This document shows positions 55,351 through 59,331 of a stretch of DNA of 59,331 bases, piece after piece (position 1 is the first letter of the stretch; every line of letters starts with the position of its first letter). Where the stretch lies: positions 1 to 59,331 of the forward strand of contig CAYPNM010000017.1 of the NCBI GenBank assembly GCA_964412105.1. The letters are read 5' to 3'. The notes beneath the pieces are model-generated. The model was not told the origin of the DNA, searched no databases, and saw only the letters and a list, made by a program, of their open reading frames with translations. The translations under genes were made by a program, and so were the position numbers. Source of the DNA: JAKAGZ01 sp964412105 (GTDB taxonomy: Bacteria; Bacteroidota; Ignavibacteria; Ignavibacteriales; Ignavibacteriaceae).

Positions 55351-55961
55351 TTAGTCTCTCCACTTTTTAATTTCGTAAATAATTTTCTTCCCTTATCAGT
55401 TAATATTCCGTTAATTAATAATTCGATAATTGATCGTGCCGCTTTTACCGGAGTTAATTTATTTTCTAATAATGCATCAGGATTTATAACTCCCCTTATT
55501 GAAATAATGAACAGGGCTACCAGAGCATCGCTTCTCTCAGTATCAATAAAATATCCTTCATGCTGTCCCTGCTCAATAATGGCTTTTAAATTTGGATACA
55601 ATATTTTTGTCCTTATCCTATCGATTTCATTCCATAGGTCAGGCATAAAAATTCTAATATCATTTAAGAACTTTTCACTTATTTGAATCAAAATAGTACC
55701 AACAAAGCTGAACATTTTAAAACATTTTTCTATAGCATTGAGTTCGGAACTGGCCAGATCATAAATTTTCTGATTATTACCCAAAACAAAATTCACCAAG
55801 GCTTCCCGTACCAGTTCGTCCTTTGAAGCAAAATTTTTATAAATAGTCTTTTTGCTGATTTTCATCCCACTTGCAATATCATCCATTGTTGTTTTATTAA
55901 ATCCTTCGTGAAGGAACAACTCGCGCGAATATTCCAATATTCTTTGCCTATCTTTGCTCAT
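55347..55961 (-). CDS. TetR-family repressor of the efflux operon
   Basis: A 204-residue regulator with an N-terminal HTH (RILEYSRELFLHEGFNKTTM, DIASGMKISKKTIYKNFASK) and a helical ligand-binding C-terminal part. I place the start at the ATG at 55961 (MSKDRQRIL). A longer frame to 56024 would begin at a TTG that is itself the -35 box of the promoter, so it is rejected. It is the first gene of the efflux operon and very likely controls it through the operator just upstream. Confidence 0.87.
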   Translation of the reverse strand: MSKDRQRILEYSRELFLHEGFNKTTMDDIASGMKISKKTIYKNFASKDELVREALVNFVLGNNQKIYDLASSELNAIEKCFKMFSFVGTILIQISEKFLNDIRIFMPDLWNEIDRIRTKILYPNLKAIIEQGQHEGYFIDTERSDALVALFIISIRGVINPDALLENKLTPVKAARSIIELLINGILTDKGRKLFTKLKSGETK

Positions 55962-55987
55962 TTTTAGGAAACTATTATTGTTGTTTT

Positions 55988-56024
55988 CAGTTTCCAATAT
56001 AATATATGGAAACTGATTTGTCAA
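55988..56024 (-). promoter_or_regulatory. Promoter and TetR operator of the efflux operon
   Basis: On the minus strand TTGACA (56019-56024) and TATATT (55996-56001) are spaced by exactly 17 bases. A perfect inverted repeat, CAGTTTCCA-N10-TGGAAACTG (55988-56015), covers the spacer and -10 box. A further TTTCCA half-site with partner lies at 56031-56049. A repressor bound here would block RNA polymerase; binding by the TetR protein is inferred from position. Confidence 0.72.
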
Positions 56025-56100
56025 GTTTTAGTTTCCAATTACTTATGGAATGATATGAAACAAAAAGTTGTTCGGCTGTAAGTTGTTACAATAGAATAGG

Positions 56101-58920
56101 TTAGAGTTCAGTTTTCAGGTATTTACCTGTTACGCTGTTATCGTTTTTGGCTATTTGTTCAGGAGTGCCCTCTGCAATAATTTTTCCACCGTGTTCCCCA
56201 CCACCGGGTCCAAGATCAATTATCCAGTCAGCAGTTTTTATTACATCGAGGTTATGTTCAACTACGATGACAGTATTCCCCTTATCGACCAGTTTATTTA
56301 AGACCCCAAGCAAAATTCTTACATCTTCAAAATGAAGCCCTGTTGTTGGTTCATCAAGGATATATAAAGTTTTTCCCGTGCTAACTTTGCTTAGTTCCGT
56401 TGCCAGTTTAACTCTTTGTGCTTCTCCGCCGGAAAGTGTTGTTGCCTGTTGTCCCAATCTTATATATCCAAGTCCCACATCATGAATTGCTTTTATTTTT
56501 CTTTTAATTCGGGGGAGATCTTCAAAAAATTTCAATGCCTCATCGATTCTCATATCGAGTACATCTGAAATTGATTTTGTTTTATAAAGAACTTCGAGCG
56601 TTTCCATATTATATCTTTTTCCGTGACAAACATCACATTCGATATAAACATCAGGAAGAAAATTCATCTCTATTTTTCTAAGCCCGTCACCACCACATTC
56701 CTCACATCTTCCACCTGCAACATTAAAACTAAACCTTCCGGTTGAATATCCTCTGATTTTTGATTCCGGTAACTGTGAATAAAGATCCCGGATATGTGTA
56801 AATAATCCAGTATAAGTAGCAGGATTTGATCTCGGAGTTCTGCCGATTGGATTCTGATCAATTTCAATAATTTTATCGATGTTTTCCAAACCTTCTACTG
56901 ATTTGTAGGGAAGGGGTACAACTTTAGACTTGTATATTTTATTCATCAATATTTTCACAAGTGTTTCATTAACCAGAGAAGATTTTCCAGACCCACTGAC
57001 TCCGGTAACAAGAGTCAAAGTTCCCAATGGCACTTTGAAGGTTAAATGCTGCAAATTATTTCCTGCTGCTCCGGAAATAGTGATAAACTTTCCGTTTCCA
57101 TTTCTTCTTTTTGGTGGAATCTCTATTCGTTTGTTATATCTCAGATACTGCAAAGTCAGAGAATTTAATCCATTTCTTGAGTTAACCAGTTTCTTAGTAT
57201 CACCATATAAACAAACTTCCCCTCCGTGAACACCGGCTGCCGGTCCAAGGTCAATCATATAATCCGAACTTTCAATTGTTTCTCTGTCATGCTCTACAAC
57301 TATGACAGTATTTCCAAGATCGCGTAAATTTTTTAGTGAGCTTATAAGTTTCAAATTATCGCTCTGGTGAAGTCCAATACTAGGCTCGTCAAGAACATAT
57401 AAAACGCCAGCGAGTTGTGAACCTATCTGTGTGGCAAGACGAATTCTCTGTGATTCTCCGCCGCTTAATGTTCTTGCTGAACGGTCAAGAGTCAGATAAT
57501 CAAGTCCTACATTTAAAAGGAATTCAAGTCTTGAAATAATTTCCTTAAAAATTGGTTTAGCAATAATTGCATCACGACCATTTAATTTAATCTTCCTAAA
57601 AAACTCAAAGCATCTTAAAATTGAAAGAGAAGAAACTTCACTTATATTTTTCTTTTGAAATTTAACAGCCAGTGATTCCTGTTTTAATCTTCCACCATTA
57701 CAGGTCGGACACGGGACGGTCGTCATATAGGATTCAACCCACTCCCTTATATTATTTGAAGTAGTTGTTTGGTAATAGTTACGAAGGTAATTCAGGACAC
57801 CGGAGAATTTGTGATAATAAGTGACTGGTTTTCCGCCGCCATATGAATAAGAGAAAGATATCTTTTCTTTAGTACCGTGAAGTAAAATATCTTTCTGTTC
57901 AGCAGTTAAATCCTTCAAAGGAGTATCATAATCAAAATCGAATCTCTCTGCTACTGCCGATATCTGATTATAAATCCAGATCGTTCTCGGTTTTCCAAGT
58001 GCAGCAATACCTTCTTCATTTATTGTTTTATCCCAGTCGGGAATAATCAAATCAACATTAAGTTCTTTTTTTTCACCCAATCCTTCACAATCTGAACATG
58101 ATCCATACGGAGAATTAAATGAAAATGAATTCGGGGCAAGTTCCCTATAGCTTATGCCACAATTGAGGCAGGCCAAGTGCCGGCTGTAAATGTGATCTGC
58201 TTTCCCATCGTTAACAATCACAATTCCATTTCCATAATTTAATCCAACATCAATTGATTCAGTAAGACGACTGCGTGAAGATTCATCGACATTTAATCTG
58301 TCTATAATAATTTCAATATTGTGAATTTTATACCTGTCGACATGAAATCCTTTTGTAATTTCGTTGACCTCACCATCGACCCGGACTTTTAAGAATCCAT
58401 CTGAAGCAATTTCTTCAAAAAGTTCGCGGTAATGCCCTTTTCTTCCACGAACTACCGGAGCGAGAATATTTATTTTTTTACCTTTTAAGGATCCAATAAT
58501 AGTATCAATTATTTGGGCAGATGACTGCTTGGTAACCGGTTTACCGCAATTATAACAGTGCGGAGTTCCTAATCTGGCATAAAGCAAGCGCAGATAATCA
58601 TAAATTTCAGTTACTGTTCCAACTGTAGACCTTGGATTGCCAGAAGTGGATTTTTGCTCAATGGATATTGCAGGGCTCAAACCTTCAATAAGATCAACAT
58701 CAGGTTTTTCAAGCATATCCAAAAATTGACGCGCATATGCTGATAAGGATTCTATATACCTCCGCTGACCTTCTGCATATATCGTATCAAAAGCAAGTGA
58801 AGATTTGCCAGAACCTGAAAGCCCAGTTATAACTGTCAGCGAATCACGGGGAATATCAATGTCAATGTTTTTCAGATTGTGCTCCCTCGCACCTCTGATT
58901 ATAATCGTCTCTTTTTCCAA
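56101..58920 (-). CDS. uvrA: Excinuclease ABC subunit A
   Basis: A 939-residue nucleotide excision repair ATPase that finds DNA damage and loads UvrB. Both ATPase cassettes are complete: GLSGSGKSSLAFDTIYAEGQ with LSGGESQRIRLATQIG, and GVSGSGKSSLVNE with LSGGEAQRVKLATEL. Zinc-finger cysteines are seen in CLNCG/CSDCEG and CEECGGDG/CDVCHGKRY. Length matches the family. The start is a TTG at 58920 (MEKETIIIRG); no in-frame ATG lies nearby. It is transcribed alone. Confidence 0.97.
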   Translation of the reverse strand: MEKETIIIRGAREHNLKNIDIDIPRDSLTVITGLSGSGKSSLAFDTIYAEGQRRYIESLSAYARQFLDMLEKPDVDLIEGLSPAISIEQKSTSGNPRSTVGTVTEIYDYLRLLYARLGTPHCYNCGKPVTKQSSAQIIDTIIGSLKGKKINILAPVVRGRKGHYRELFEEIASDGFLKVRVDGEVNEITKGFHVDRYKIHNIEIIIDRLNVDESSRSRLTESIDVGLNYGNGIVIVNDGKADHIYSRHLACLNCGISYRELAPNSFSFNSPYGSCSDCEGLGEKKELNVDLIIPDWDKTINEEGIAALGKPRTIWIYNQISAVAERFDFDYDTPLKDLTAEQKDILLHGTKEKISFSYSYGGGKPVTYYHKFSGVLNYLRNYYQTTTSNNIREWVESYMTTVPCPTCNGGRLKQESLAVKFQKKNISEVSSLSILRCFEFFRKIKLNGRDAIIAKPIFKEIISRLEFLLNVGLDYLTLDRSARTLSGGESQRIRLATQIGSQLAGVLYVLDEPSIGLHQSDNLKLISSLKNLRDLGNTVIVVEHDRETIESSDYMIDLGPAAGVHGGEVCLYGDTKKLVNSRNGLNSLTLQYLRYNKRIEIPPKRRNGNGKFITISGAAGNNLQHLTFKVPLGTLTLVTGVSGSGKSSLVNETLVKILMNKIYKSKVVPLPYKSVEGLENIDKIIEIDQNPIGRTPRSNPATYTGLFTHIRDLYSQLPESKIRGYSTGRFSFNVAGGRCEECGGDGLRKIEMNFLPDVYIECDVCHGKRYNMETLEVLYKTKSISDVLDMRIDEALKFFEDLPRIKRKIKAIHDVGLGYIRLGQQATTLSGGEAQRVKLATELSKVSTGKTLYILDEPTTGLHFEDVRILLGVLNKLVDKGNTVIVVEHNLDVIKTADWIIDLGPGGGEHGGKIIAEGTPEQIAKNDNSVTGKYLKTEL

Positions 58921-58951
58921 CTTTGCATCAAATTTAAATATTTAAATAAAT

Positions 58952-58980
58952 ATATTACTTATAGACAGTTTGAAAATCAA
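58952..58980 (-). promoter_or_regulatory. Putative uvrA promoter
   Basis: On the minus strand TTGATT (58975-58980) and TAATAT (58952-58957) are spaced by 17 bases, 32 bases upstream of the TTG start of uvrA. No LexA-like box is obvious. The rest of 58981-59254 holds no gene I can support. Confidence 0.4.
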
Positions 58981-59254
58981 ATTATTTGCAAGGGGATAAT
59001 CCCGGCTTTTGTCGCTATAAAACCAAGCTACTTCGGAATTAAAAGCAGGAAAATGCTTAAAAGATCTAACTTTCCAATTCATTCAATATGCGGAATGTTA
59101 AAATGTTTTCTTATCCAGCTCCTTACCAATTCAATGATTAGTCCTTTTATTAGATAATTCTACAAAGCAAATCCGTCGTGTAAGTCATCTTTTCATCCTT
59201 AAAATGATTAACAGAGCCATTGGAACCTTATAAAGCCAAGCTACAGGCGTGTTT

Positions 59255-59300
59255 GAACGTTTTCAGAACGTTTTCAGAACGTTTTCAGAACGTTTTCAGA
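59255..59300. repeat. Short tandem repeat, 11-base unit
   Basis: The unit GTTTTCAGAAC is repeated head to tail from 59259 (three full copies and a partial fourth, preceded by GAAC). It lies in a non-coding stretch near the window end. No function is evident. Confidence 0.85.
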
Positions 59301-59331
59301 TAGTACCTGAAGAGCATATGAAAGTGTTTAT

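Noticed and set aside
55962..56024. N-terminal extension of the TetR protein starting at TTG 56024
   Set aside because: The TTG is the first part of the TTGACA -35 box, and the extension would be encoded by the promoter and operator. The ATG at 55961 gives a normal TetR N-terminus.
58879..59157. Plus-strand open frame across the uvrA start and the following gap, and a 24-codon minus-strand frame at 59082-59157
   Set aside because: The plus frame overlaps uvrA antisense and its promoter; the minus frame is too short and has no recognisable family.
59255..59300. CRISPR array
   Set aside because: The repeat unit is 11 bases with no spacers and no cas gene is present.

Overview
The window is AT-rich, densely packed bacterial chromosome, probably a metagenome-assembled scaffold because it carries three 100-N gaps. 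Gene content suggests the Bacteroidota/Chlorobiota side of the tree, most likely an Ignavibacteria-like lineage. Pointers are a secreted propeller protein ending in a type IX-secretion-style C-terminal domain, MenG-type quinone methylation, a GHL10-type lipoprotein-like glycosidase and several SpoIIE-type phosphatases. The taxonomic placement is inference; no rRNA or tRNA gene was seen.

Layout. 1-960: no intact gene, only decayed coding stretches and an array of hairpins. 962-8155 (-): a partner-switching signalling operon with three SpoIIE/PP2C phosphatases, one STAS antagonist and one RsbW-like kinase. 8348-10524 (-): an ECF sigma factor and a large membrane anti-sigma protein behind a typical ECF promoter. 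10676-13643 (+): a second STAS protein, purA and a histidine kinase. 13644-14152: convergent intergenic region with a duplicated hairpin element. 14153-19661 (-): GHL10 protein, aroB, aroK and a PpiD/SurA-type foldase. 19883-28757 (+): Crp/Fnr regulator, PHP phosphoesterase, ribH, propeller protein, ABC-F ATPase, rsmA, PAP2 protein and menG/ubiE. 28799-29538 (-): rdgB.

29694-50009 is the most interesting part: a purine-catabolism island made of two convergent operons. The + operon has FeS/FAD and molybdenum subunits of a xanthine dehydrogenase, XdhC, a YgfK-type oxidoreductase, a second XdhD-like molybdenum hydroxylase and a YgjV-like membrane protein. The - operon has an AhpD-like protein, a DadD/guanine-deaminase-type aminohydrolase, a PLP enzyme, SsnA, YgeY, YgeW, a zinc-ribbon threonine-synthase-like PLP enzyme and MocA. 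It matches the E. coli ygeW-ygeY-ygfK-ssnA-xdhD set, which recent work ties to anaerobic uric acid breakdown through ureido/diamino-propionate intermediates. The usual 2,3-diaminopropionate ammonia-lyase (YgeX) and hydantoinase (HyuA) are absent here; two unrelated fold-type II PLP enzymes stand in the operon instead.

50082-55961 (-): a TetR-controlled efflux module (TetR, HlyD-type lipoprotein, two ABC ATPases, two ABC-2 permeases) with a readable promoter/operator and a four-helix-bundle gene remnant between the ATPases. 56101-58920 (-): uvrA. 58921-59331: no gene I can support, with a short tandem repeat near the end.

Assembly note: each N gap is flanked by an identical 55-bp sequence. 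Removing 155 bp (gap plus one copy) restores an uninterrupted frame in all three affected genes (rdgB, the xanthine dehydrogenase large subunit, ygfK), so these genes are probably intact.
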